A DNA stretch of 64,000 nt from JBDNJM01 sp041687755 (GTDB lineage: Bacteria > Planctomycetota > UBA1135 > GCA-002686595). Shown piece by piece: positions 8,237 through 15,214 of the stretch. A model generated the notes under the pieces. It searched no databases, was not told the origin of the DNA, and was given only the letters and a program-made list of their open reading frames with translations. How positions within the stretch are numbered: the first letter of the stretch is position 1; each line of letters opens with the position of its first letter. The translations under genes were made by a program, and so were the position numbers. The stretch is from contig JBDNJM010000082.1 of the NCBI GenBank assembly GCA_041687755.1, positions 1 through 64,000 of the forward strand, read 5' to 3'.

Positions 8237-10169
8237 GCTGGGCCTCGAGGCGCGTGCGGGCGAGCCGCGGGCGCTCCCACAGCAGGAGGGCGGGAATCAC
8301 GAGCAGGTCAGCGGCGAGGGCGAGCATGAGGGTCGCGACGGCGAGGGCGCCGAACTCGCGCGTCGCGCCGAGCTCGCCGAGCACGGTCACGGAGAAGCCG
8401 GCGCACAGCACGAGCGTCGTGATCACGATCGGGCGGCCGACGGTCTGCAGCGCGCGCGCGACGCGGCGCACGGATCCGCCGGGCGCCTTGCGGTAGGCGT
8501 GGAGCAGGTGGATCGTGTCGTCGACGACGAGCCCGAGCATCACGACGCCGATCATCGACGAGGCCACCGAGAGGGGCAGCCCCAGGGCGCCCAAACCGCC
8601 CTGGATCACGACCAGGGGCAGCACGTTGGGGACCAGCCCGAGCAGGGCGAGCCAGGCGGAGCGGAAGCCGATCGCCATCGCCAGCCACAGGCAGCCGAGC
8701 GTGATCAGGATGCCCTTGCGCTGGGCGTGGACGAGGTCGTTCGAGTCGCGCGCGACCCGCACGGCCAGCCCGGTCGTGCGCGCGCCCTGCCAGCCGGCGT
8801 CGGCGGCGAGCCGCTCGACGCGCCCGAACAGCAGCTCGCGCCCGGCCGATCCGCCGGGGGCCAGCAGGAACGAGAGCAGCTGGTGGCCGCCCGCGGAGGT
8901 GCGCGGAGTCCCGGCGGGGGCGACGATGCCGTCGAGCGCGACGGTCTCGCCGATCAAGCCCAGGGTCGCGAGCAGGCCGTCCGGTCCGCCCGGCGGCAGG
9001 AGCAGCTCCAGCACCTCGCTGCCGCCGAGCCGCTCGGCGACGGTCTCGGCGTCGCGCCGGGCGAGGCTGTCGGGGGACAACACGTGCAGCGGGTCGCTGT
9101 CGACGCGCATGTCGACCATCAGGCCTGCTCCGACGAGGGTCAGCGTCGCCGCAGCCGCGAGCAGGAGGCCCGACCAGCGGCGCAGGCCGAGCACCCGTTG
9201 GAGGGCGGCGCGGCCAGGTTCGACCGGCCGGGGCTTGCGCGGGCGATGCAGGCGGCGCAGCAGGCTGGGCAGGAACAGGAACGTGCTTGAGATGGTCAGC
9301 ACGATCCCCACGGAGGCCAGCAGGCCGAAGCGCTGCACGGCGGGGATCGGGCTCGTGAGCAGGCCCAGGAAGCCTGCGATCGTGGTGAGGACGGCCAAGG
9401 AGAACGGCACCCGCAGCCCAGCGGCCGCGCGCAGGCTGGCGGCCCCGACGGCCCGGCCTTCCGCGAGGGCCAGGCGGTAGGCCTCCAGCACGTGGACGCT
9501 CGCGGCCACTCCGACGGTCAGAATCGACGGGCCGAGCAGGCCGGAGACGGGATCGACGGCCAGCCTCGCCCAGCCCTGCAGGCCCTCAAGCAAGAGCACG
9601 CCGATGAGCGGTGCTAGCAGCGCGCCGAGCACCAGCACGGGGCTGCGGTAGATGGCAAGCAACACGAGCGCCAGGGCCCCGGCAATCAGCGGCAGGATCC
9701 GCGCGCGCTCGGCCGTCATCTCCCTGGCGATGGCCACTTCGACGACCGGCACCCCGGCGCTGGCGATCCGGTACTGGGGCGGCACGCTCTCGCGCGCGGC
9801 GGCGTCGAGCCGCTCGACCGCCTCGGCGTAGCGGCCCTGGTCGTCGGTCCGCAGCCCCAGCACCACGCAGTGCTCCCCGGGATTGGGGGAGGGGTAGTCC
9901 GCCAGGGACAGGACCTCGGGGCGCGCGCGCAACTCGCCGATCCAGGCTCTGAGCTCGCGCGCGTCGATCGGCGCCAGTACCTCGGGCGCCCTGGGGCTGA
10001 GCAGCAGCAGCATCTGCGGGTCCTGCCCGAACTTCTGAGCGCGCAGGTCCGCGACCACCTCGGCCTCGGTCCCGACCGACTTCATCGCGAGATTCTCGAC
10101 GTCCACCTGGACTCGGGCGCGCCCCAGCAGGGCGAACAGCAGCAGCGGCAGCATCGCGGCCAGCCGCAT
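8229..10169 (-). CDS. MMPL/RND-family lipid transporter
   Basis: The 646-residue protein has two MMPL halves. Each has a periplasmic loop followed by a bundle of five or so membrane helices (for example ILPLIAGALALVLLAIYRSP, and later GILITLGCLWLAMAIGF). The motif VVDDTIHLLHAYRK near the C-terminus is typical of RND/MMPL proteins. The family exports lipids and hydrophobic products using the proton gradient. ATG 10169 is chosen. It is preceded by AAGGA at 5-nt spacing and lies 25 nt inside the transcript predicted from the sigma-54 promoter, whereas the GTG at 10193 would sit at the transcription start. The gene is first in the operon with the FAD oxidoreductase, kinase and regulator. It likely exports or relocates the polyketide lipid. 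Confidence 0.87.
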   Translation of the reverse strand: MRLAAMLPLLLFALLGRARVQVDVENLAMKSVGTEAEVVADLRAQKFGQDPQMLLLLSPRAPEVLAPIDARELRAWIGELRARPEVLSLADYPSPNPGEHCVVLGLRTDDQGRYAEAVERLDAAARESVPPQYRIASAGVPVVEVAIAREMTAERARILPLIAGALALVLLAIYRSPVLVLGALLAPLIGVLLLEGLQGWARLAVDPVSGLLGPSILTVGVAASVHVLEAYRLALAEGRAVGAASLRAAAGLRVPFSLAVLTTIAGFLGLLTSPIPAVQRFGLLASVGIVLTISSTFLFLPSLLRRLHRPRKPRPVEPGRAALQRVLGLRRWSGLLLAAAATLTLVGAGLMVDMRVDSDPLHVLSPDSLARRDAETVAERLGGSEVLELLLPPGGPDGLLATLGLIGETVALDGIVAPAGTPRTSAGGHQLLSFLLAPGGSAGRELLFGRVERLAADAGWQGARTTGLAVRVARDSNDLVHAQRKGILITLGCLWLAMAIGFRSAWLALLGLVPNVLPLVVIQGGLGALGLPLSVASSMIGVVMLGLVVDDTIHLLHAYRKAPGGSVRRVARALQTVGRPIVITTLVLCAGFSVTVLGELGATREFGALAVATLMLALAADLLVIPALLLWERPRLARTRLEAQHA

Positions 10170-10204
10170 CCAGTCCTTGTGTCGAGTGTTCACGAGGGAC
10201 TGAA

Positions 10205-10220
10205 TGCAAAGCCCGTGCCA
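10205..10220 (-). promoter_or_regulatory. Sigma-54 promoter for the MMPL-FAD-kinase-regulator operon
   Basis: Read on the minus strand: TGGCAC, 5 nt, TTGCA. It has the invariant GG (10219-10218) and GC (10207-10206) separated by exactly 10 nt, matching the -24/-12 consensus of RpoN holoenzyme. Predicted +1 is near 10194, giving a ~25-nt leader with AAGGA ahead of ATG 10169. RpoN promoters need an AAA+ activator; an NtrC-type one is encoded in this very operon. Confidence 0.85.
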
Positions 10221-10293
10221 GGCGGCGGTCTGGCCCCAGCGCACAGGACGGGCGCTGTCCGAGCCCCTGCAGGCAAGCGCGCGGCAACCCCGT

Positions 10294-10308
10294 CGGTAAG
10301 CCTTACCG
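10294..10308. promoter_or_regulatory. 15-bp palindrome, candidate enhancer (UAS) of the NtrC-type regulator
   Basis: CGGTAAG-C-CTTACCG is a perfect inverted repeat centred on 10301. The centre is exactly midway between the two divergent sigma-54 promoters: the GG and GC elements of both lie at mirror positions about 10301, and both predicted transcription starts are 107 bp away. This is the usual distance for enhancer-binding proteins. That the neighbouring regulator binds here is inference. Confidence 0.65.
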
Positions 10309-10321
10309 CTCATCGGTAGGA

Positions 10322-10333
10322 CCGACCGGTCGG
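10322..10333. promoter_or_regulatory. Second palindrome in the divergent promoter region
   Basis: CCGACCGGTCGG is a perfect 12-bp palindrome 26 bp to the right of the central one. CGGTAGG (10314-10320) next to it resembles a half-site of the central palindrome. It could be an auxiliary regulator site for the plus-strand operon. GC-rich palindromes also arise by chance, so support is modest. Confidence 0.3.
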
Positions 10334-10381
10334 GGGGGCCGCGCGACCCCCGGCCGGGCGAGAGGACGGGTGCTCACGGCT

Positions 10382-10397
10382 TGGCACGCGACTTGCA
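10382..10397 (+). promoter_or_regulatory. Sigma-54 promoter for the YceI-methyltransferase-type III PKS operon
   Basis: TGGCAC, 5 nt, TTGCA, with GG at 10383-10384 and GC at 10395-10396 (10 nt apart), is a full -24/-12 RpoN consensus. Predicted +1 is near 10408, one base before the ATG at 10409. This would make the mRNA practically leaderless and leave the AAAAGGAG sequence (10397-10404) outside it. Either the start site is shifted, a second promoter exists, or translation is leaderless. Confidence 0.85.
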
Positions 10398-10408
10398 AAA
10401 GGAGCGGC

Positions 10409-11578
10409 ATGAAGAACGCTCTCCAGATCCTCGGCGTCGCCTCGCTGTTCGCGTGGACGGCGATTGGCGGCTTCGCCTGGTTCAAGGTCAAGTCGCACGT
10501 TCAGGTCACCATCCAGGAGCAGGGGACGGAGGCGGACGAGGGGCTCGCACTGCTCAGCGATCGCCTCGACGTGCTCGGCGGCGACTTCGACGCGCTGGTC
10601 GGCTCGCTCGAGCAGAACTTCGCGCTGCTGGCGAACGCGATGCAGGCGGGCACCGCCGGCGAGGCGGTCGAGAACGTGCGGCTCGCGGAGCGCCTGGGTC
10701 ACTTGGAGGCCGCGCTGCCCGAGGCCCTGAGCGCTCGGGAGACCGCGGTGGCCTTGAGCTCCGTGCTGTCGCGCCTAGAGCATCTCTCGCAGAACACCGA
10801 GCGCCTGCCGCTGGCGCTCGTCGGATCCGACCCGGCGGCGCTCGCCTCCGCGCCCGAACCGGAGTCCGTCCCGCTCGAGGCCACGAACGCGTCGGTGTCC
10901 GCAGCGCCGCTCGTTGCCGAAGCACCGCCCGCGGTCGTTCCGCAGCCGGTTGTCGCCGCCGAGTTAAGCGAGGCCGCGGAACCCGCGCCCAAGCAGAGCT
11001 TCCTGGCCTTCCGGTTGCCCAGCCGCGACTTCATCTTCGAGGGCCTGCAGACCTTCGAGGTGCTGCAGGATCTGTCCCGCGTGGGCTTCGACGGCAAGAG
11101 CACGCTGCACGACTTTACCGGGGTCTCGAACCGCGTGAGCGGCTCGTTCGAGGTCGATCTGGCCCACGCCGAGCAGGGCATTTCGGGCGGCATCGAGATC
11201 GCCTCCGCCTCGCTGGACACGGGGCTCGCCGGCCGCGACGAAGCGATGGCTGAGCATCTCGGCACGGAGGAGTTCGAGTCGATCCGCTTCGAGCCGACGG
11301 CCTTCGAGCCCGTCGAGGTGGACGCCGACGGGCAGCGCCTCGTCGGGAACCTGCGCGGCCGGATGGTCCTGCACGGCGTGTCGCGCGGGGTGAGCCTGGC
11401 GATCGACGCGCACGTGGACGAGAGCCGCCGGCTCGTGATCGAGGGCGAGCTGCCGCTGCTGCTCAGCGACTATGAGGTGGAGGCGCCCAACAAGCTCGGC
11501 GTCATCGCGATGGACGACGAGGTGCGCGTCTGGCTGCACCTGCGTGCCCGCGCGCAGCCGTCCGAAGTGGCCCATTGA
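10409..11578 (+). CDS. Membrane-anchored YceI-domain protein
   Basis: The 389-residue protein has an N-terminal membrane anchor (~5-24, LQILGVASLFAWTAIGGFAWF). A helical, Glu/Ala-rich stretch to ~145 and a Pro/Ala linker follow. The C-terminal YceI domain (~200-380) has segments such as STLHDFTGVSNRVSGSFEVD, FESIRFEPTAF and GNLRGRMVLHGVSR. YceI proteins are lipocalin-like and bind isoprenoids or other amphiphiles in the periplasm. As first gene of the polyketide operon it may hold or ferry the alkyl-phenol product. ATG 10409 has AAAAGGAG upstream and is the only Met ahead of the anchor helix. The next gene overlaps it by TTGA. Confidence 0.85.
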   Translation: MKNALQILGVASLFAWTAIGGFAWFKVKSHVQVTIQEQGTEADEGLALLSDRLDVLGGDFDALVGSLEQNFALLANAMQAGTAGEAVENVRLAERLGHLEAALPEALSARETAVALSSVLSRLEHLSQNTERLPLALVGSDPAALASAPEPESVPLEATNASVSAAPLVAEAPPAVVPQPVVAAELSEAAEPAPKQSFLAFRLPSRDFIFEGLQTFEVLQDLSRVGFDGKSTLHDFTGVSNRVSGSFEVDLAHAEQGISGGIEIASASLDTGLAGRDEAMAEHLGTEEFESIRFEPTAFEPVEVDADGQRLVGNLRGRMVLHGVSRGVSLAIDAHVDESRRLVIEGELPLLLSDYEVEAPNKLGVIAMDDEVRVWLHLRARAQPSEVAH

Positions 11579-11991
11579 AGCGGCTGTCCACGACGCTCGC
11601 GGCGCTGCTGCTCGGTGGGTGCATCGCTCCGAGCGTGGTCCGCCACGAGGACCGCGCGGTGCTCCTCGACGCCGCGTTGCTCGAGTGGCGGGTCGGCACC
11701 GCGCAGGACCTGCCGGGGATGTTCGTCTCGACCGAGCTTACCGGCCCGCTGGCGACGAGCTTGCGCAAGGTCGTCTACCTGTTCGCGTCGGGCGGGACGT
11801 ACACCGCTGCGGGCCTCGTCGACGACGTGCCGCCGCACTTCGAGGTGACGAGCGGCCGGTGGAGCATCGATGCGGCCGGGCTCAGCCTCGACGGCGCGCC
11901 TGCGGCCTCCTTCGAGGTGGCGGAGGATGGCTCGCTGCGGCTGGTCGGGGAAGAGGGCGGCGTCGTGCTGCGTCGTGAGATCGAGCGATGA
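11575..11991 (+). CDS. Small lipoprotein, unknown function
   Basis: The 138-residue protein has a signal peptide and lipobox LLGGC (mature Cys ~16), followed by a compact beta-rich domain (LFASGGTYTAAGLV, GRWSIDAAGLSL) reminiscent of lipocalin-like or META-type sheets. I do not recognise the family. The start is a TTG overlapping the stop of the YceI gene, and the stop overlaps the methyltransferase start, so it is translationally coupled inside the polyketide operon. A second protein of similar build lies at 55678-56148. A role in holding or sorting a lipid product at the membrane is possible but only inferred from context. Confidence 0.75.
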   Translation: MKRLSTTLAALLLGGCIAPSVVRHEDRAVLLDAALLEWRVGTAQDLPGMFVSTELTGPLATSLRKVVYLFASGGTYTAAGLVDDVPPHFEVTSGRWSIDAAGLSLDGAPAASFEVAEDGSLRLVGEEGGVVLRREIER

Positions 11992-12701
11992 GACGCCGCA
12001 ACGACCTCGAGCTCTACGAGGACAACGCCGCTGCTTGGTGGGACACGCAAGATCGCTTCTTCCGCTCGCTGCACTCGGTCGGTGGGTTTCACCTAGAGCT
12101 GCTGCAGCGCGAGTGGGGGGCCGGCCTGGAAGGGGCGCAGGTTGTCGAGCTGGGCTGCGGCGGGGGCTGCATGTCCCTGGCGCTGTCGGAGCTCGGTGCG
12201 CGCGTTACTGGTCTGGACTCGTCCGCGGGGAGTGTCCGCGCCGCGGCGGCGGAGGCTCGTCGGCGCGAGTCGAGCGCCGAGTTTCTGTGCGCGGACCTGC
12301 GCGCCTGCCCGCTGCCCTCGGGCGCCTTCGACTTCGTGGTCATGACGGACGTGCTCGAGCACATCGAACAGCCCGGCGAGGCGGTGCGCGAGGCGAGCCG
12401 CCTGCTGCGCCCCGGCGGACGTCTGTTCCTGAACACCTTCGACCGCAGCTGGCAGAGCCGGCTTGCGGTCGTGACCCTGGCCGAGGGCGTGGGACTCGTG
12501 CCGCGCGGCACGCACGACGCGCGCATGTTCGTACGACCCGAGGAGCTCTGCGAGTACGGTCGCGACGCCGGGCTCGAGCTCGAGCGCCTCGTCTGGGAGC
12601 GGCCCGCGCTGCTGCGCACGGTCCTCAGCTGGACGATCCACCTGCGCCAAGCCTCCAGCGGCGTTGGCTTCAGCGCTTTCCTGGCCAAGGTGGCGGCGTG
12701 A
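11988..12701 (+). CDS. SAM-dependent methyltransferase, UbiG-like
   Basis: The 237-residue class I methyltransferase has SAM motif I VELGCGGG (53-60), the acidic end of strand 2 at GLDSS (~75), motif II region FVVMTDVLEHIEQP and motif III LLRPGGRLFLNTF. The N-terminal ELYEDNAAAWWD and the overall order match the UbiG/UbiE group, which methylates hydroxyls on prenylated phenols. In this operon the likely substrate is the phenol or quinone made by the polyketide synthase and oxidised by the flavoprotein. ATGA overlaps on both sides couple it to its neighbours. The family is sure; the substrate is inferred. Confidence 0.87.
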   Translation: MRRRNDLELYEDNAAAWWDTQDRFFRSLHSVGGFHLELLQREWGAGLEGAQVVELGCGGGCMSLALSELGARVTGLDSSAGSVRAAAAEARRRESSAEFLCADLRACPLPSGAFDFVVMTDVLEHIEQPGEAVREASRLLRPGGRLFLNTFDRSWQSRLAVVTLAEGVGLVPRGTHDARMFVRPEELCEYGRDAGLELERLVWERPALLRTVLSWTIHLRQASSGVGFSAFLAKVAA

Positions 12702-13435
12702 GCTCCCTGCGGCGCCGCAGCCTGGCCCTGGCCTACGGGGCCACCTGCCACGGGATCTTCGCCGTGGCCGTGACGGCCATGGCGGTGGGGCTGTACACCG
12801 GCATGCAGAGCGGCTTCGGCCGGCTCACGGGCCCGGCCGCGGTGCTGGCCAACGCGCTGCTCTTGGCTCAGTTCCCGCTCTTGCACTCCTGGCTGCTGAC
12901 CCGCCGCGGTCGGCGTTCGCTCGGCGCGCTCGCGCCGCGCGAGCTCGGCAGCACGCTTTCACCCACGACCTACGCGATCACGGCCTCGCTGCAGATCGGC
13001 GCGACCTTCCTGCTGTGGTCGCCCTCGGGGGTTGTGCTGTGGCAGCCGCCGGGAGCCCTGGCCGCGCTGCACGCGGCGGCCTTCGTCGGCGCGTGGCTGT
13101 TCCTTGGCAAGGCGCTGTTCGACGCCGGCCTCGGGCTGCAGACCGGCTGGCTCGGCTGGACGGCCGCCTGGCTGGGTCGAGCGCCGCGCTACCCCAGCCT
13201 GCCGCGCACCGGGCTGTTCAAGCGCACCCGCCAGCCGATCTACCTGGGCTTCGCGCTGCTGCTGTGGACCGGCCCCGTCTGGACTTTAGACCACCTCGCG
13301 ATCGCCTTCGCGTGGACCACCTACTGCGCTCTCGGACCGCTCCACAAGGAGCGGCGGTTCGCAGCCATCTACGGCCAGGACTTCGAGGCGTACGCCCAAG
13401 AGGTCCCCTACATGCTTCCGAGGATCTACTCATGA
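12698..13435 (+). CDS. ICMT-like membrane methyltransferase
   Basis: The 245-residue polytopic protein has about six membrane helices. Its C-terminal half matches the isoprenylcysteine carboxyl methyltransferase/PEMT superfamily: GLFKRTRQPIYLGFALLL (the R-x-P-x-Y motif), then GPLHKERRFAAIYGQDFEAY and the closing PYMLPRIYS. In Streptomyces griseus the srs locus combines such a methyltransferase (SrsB) with a type III polyketide synthase and a flavoprotein. That gene trio is repeated here, so ring-O-methylation of an alkylresorcinol is the best guess. The GTG start overlaps the previous stop (GTGA) and the stop overlaps the polyketide synthase start (ATGA). Confidence 0.82.
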   Translation: MSSLRRRSLALAYGATCHGIFAVAVTAMAVGLYTGMQSGFGRLTGPAAVLANALLLAQFPLLHSWLLTRRGRRSLGALAPRELGSTLSPTTYAITASLQIGATFLLWSPSGVVLWQPPGALAALHAAAFVGAWLFLGKALFDAGLGLQTGWLGWTAAWLGRAPRYPSLPRTGLFKRTRQPIYLGFALLLWTGPVWTLDHLAIAFAWTTYCALGPLHKERRFAAIYGQDFEAYAQEVPYMLPRIYS

Positions 13436-14499
13436 GAATCGCATCCGTCGCCCGCGCCTTCCCCGAATTCCACTACACCCAAGACGCCATCCGCGAGAAG
13501 CTCGAGGAGGTCTGGGCAGACCGTCCCTCGGCCGCTTCCAGGCTCGCCTCGCTGCACGCCAATTCGCGCGTGGATTCGCGCTACCTGGCGCTTTCGCTCG
13601 AGGAGTATGGGGTTCGCCGGACCTTCGGCGAGGCCAACGACCACTGGATCCGGGTCGCGCAGGATCTCGGCGAGCAAGCGCTCGACGACGCCCTGAAGCA
13701 GGCCAGCCTCGAGGCCAAGGACGTCGACGCGATCTTCGCGATCTCGATCACGGGCATCGCCAGCCCGTCGCTCGACGCGCGGCTCGCCAACCGCATGGGC
13801 CTGCGCAGCGACGTCAAGCGCGTGCCGATCTTCGGGCTCGGCTGCGTGGGCGGCGCCGCGGGCATCGCGCGGGCCGCCGACTACGTCAAGGCCTACCCCG
13901 ACCAGGTGGCCGTGCTCGTGTCGGTTGAGCTCTCGTCGCTGACCTTCCAACCGGACGACACCTCGGTCGCGAATCTGATCTCGTGCGGGCTGTTCGGCGA
14001 CGGTGCCGCCGCGGTCGTCGTGGTCGGCGAAGGGCGCGCCCGCAAGATGGGCCTCAAGGGCCTGCGCGTGCGAGACACGCGCTCGATCTTCTACCACGAC
14101 ACCGAGGACGTGATGGGTTGGACGATCTCGGAGCGCGGCTTCGACATCGTGCTCTCCCCGGCCGTTCCGATGATCGCCCAGGAGCGTCTCGCCCCGGGCG
14201 TGGACGAGTTCCTCGAGGCCCACGACCTGAAGCGTGACGACATCGGCTCTTGGGTCTGCCATCCCGGCGGGCCCAAGGTGCTCTCGGCGATGAGCGACGG
14301 GCTAGGCCTGAGCAACGAGCAGGTCCGCAACGCCTGGCGCGCCCTCTCCGAGCAGGGCAACCTCTCCAGCACCTCGGTTCTGATGGTCCTGCACCAGACG
14401 CTCGCCGACGGCTCGCCCGGCAAGGGCACGCCCGGCCTGATGCTGGCGATGGGCCCGGCCTTCTGCTCGGAGCTAGTGCTGTTCGAGTGGTGCGAATAG
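13432..14499 (+). CDS. Type III polyketide synthase (chalcone/alkylresorcinol synthase family)
   Basis: The 355-residue thiolase-fold enzyme has the type III catalytic triad: Cys138 in FGLGCVGGAAGIARA, His277 in SWVCHPGGPKVL and Asn310 in SEQGNLSSTSVL. Type III synthases extend a CoA (or ACP) starter with malonyl-CoA and cyclise the chain without carrier domains. In bacteria many use long acyl starters to make alkylresorcinols or alkylpyrones. A KAS III would have His-Asn at different spacing and lack the CHPGGPKVL motif, so KAS III is rejected. The gene is last in the sigma-54-driven operon with the lipid-binding and methyltransferase genes. I recall alkylresorcinol production being reported for planctomycete type III PKS clusters. 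The starter unit and exact product cannot be read from sequence. Confidence 0.93.
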   Translation: MRIASVARAFPEFHYTQDAIREKLEEVWADRPSAASRLASLHANSRVDSRYLALSLEEYGVRRTFGEANDHWIRVAQDLGEQALDDALKQASLEAKDVDAIFAISITGIASPSLDARLANRMGLRSDVKRVPIFGLGCVGGAAGIARAADYVKAYPDQVAVLVSVELSSLTFQPDDTSVANLISCGLFGDGAAAVVVVGEGRARKMGLKGLRVRDTRSIFYHDTEDVMGWTISERGFDIVLSPAVPMIAQERLAPGVDEFLEAHDLKRDDIGSWVCHPGGPKVLSAMSDGLGLSNEQVRNAWRALSEQGNLSSTSVLMVLHQTLADGSPGKGTPGLMLAMGPAFCSELVLFEWCE

Positions 14500-14514
14500 T
14501 TCCCCGAGCCGATA

Positions 14515-14538
14515 GCCCCCGAGCTGAGCCTAGGGGGC
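14515..14538. terminator. Hairpin after the polyketide operon
   Basis: GCCCCC (14515-14520) and GGGGGC (14533-14538) can pair across a 12-nt loop just after the polyketide synthase stop and before the convergent gene at 15173-14580. No T-run follows, so it may be a structure-only terminator working in both directions. Confidence 0.35.
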
Positions 14539-14579
14539 GCGCGGCCGGGGAGTTCGGAACCGGCGCGTCTCGGGGGGAG

Positions 14580-15173
14580 TCAGCGCGCGGGGAGCTGGAG
14601 GTCTTCGCGCTCGTACTGAGTCGTGAACGAAGCCAGCAGCCAACGGTCGCCCCCGCGCAAGAGCTGGATGCTGTCGAGTCCGCGGCGCGCGGGCGGCTGC
14701 TCCGGAAGCTCACCGGGGGCGAAGGCGTCGAACACGACCAACGCGTGGGCGATGCCTCCGAACACGTGGATGTCGACGTTGACGATGCGCTCGTGCAGGC
14801 CAGTGCGGGCGACTCCCGAGTCGTTGACGTAGGCGCGGAACTCCGCCAGGAAGCCTGCGCCGTCGAGCCCGCGCGGCGGCGCGCCGGGGGCGGCCGGCGA
14901 GAAGAACACGGCGTCCGGGGCGAAGTGCGCCTCCATGCTCTCCCAGTCAGCTTGGCCGCCGGCGTCGAAGCAGAAGTCCTCGTACAGCGAGTCGAGCATC
15001 GCACGGATCGCGGGAGCCTCGGCCGATGCGACGGGTGGGTTCGGAGAGGCCCCGGTCGGATCGGCGATCCGGCAGCTCGCTGCCGTGGCGGCGAGGACGA
15101 GAGAGGCGCTGTGCAAGACGCCGGAGAGGGGCAGAATTGCGGGGCGGGCAATGGGGCGGCTGGGCGGCTGCAT
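14580..15173 (-). CDS. Secreted SnoaL/NTF2-like protein
   Basis: The 197-residue protein has an N-terminal export signal ending in a possible lipobox (ATAASC), then a domain of the SnoaL/DUF4440 cone fold at ~55-190. Diagnostic segments are IRAMLDSLYEDFCF near the start, WESMEAHFAPDAVFFSP, FLAEFRAYV and the closing LLRGGDRWLLASFTTQYER. Such domains serve as small-molecule isomerases or binding modules, and most are uncharacterised. The gene converges on the polyketide operon. A possible role on its product is only positional. The start is taken at ATG 15173; ATGs further in would cut into the signal region. Confidence 0.7.
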   Translation of the reverse strand: MQPPSRPIARPAILPLSGVLHSASLVLAATAASCRIADPTGASPNPPVASAEAPAIRAMLDSLYEDFCFDAGGQADWESMEAHFAPDAVFFSPAAPGAPPRGLDGAGFLAEFRAYVNDSGVARTGLHERIVNVDIHVFGGIAHALVVFDAFAPGELPEQPPARRGLDSIQLLRGGDRWLLASFTTQYEREDLQLPAR

Positions 15174-15214
15174 CGCGCCAGGCTACGGCCTGGACCCTGC
15201 AGCTGCCCCAGGCG

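Noticed and set aside
13432..14499. 3-oxoacyl-ACP synthase III (FabH)
   Set aside because: The Cys-His-Asn spacing (138/277/310) and the CHPGGPKVL motif are those of type III polyketide synthases, and the neighbours match phenolic-lipid loci.
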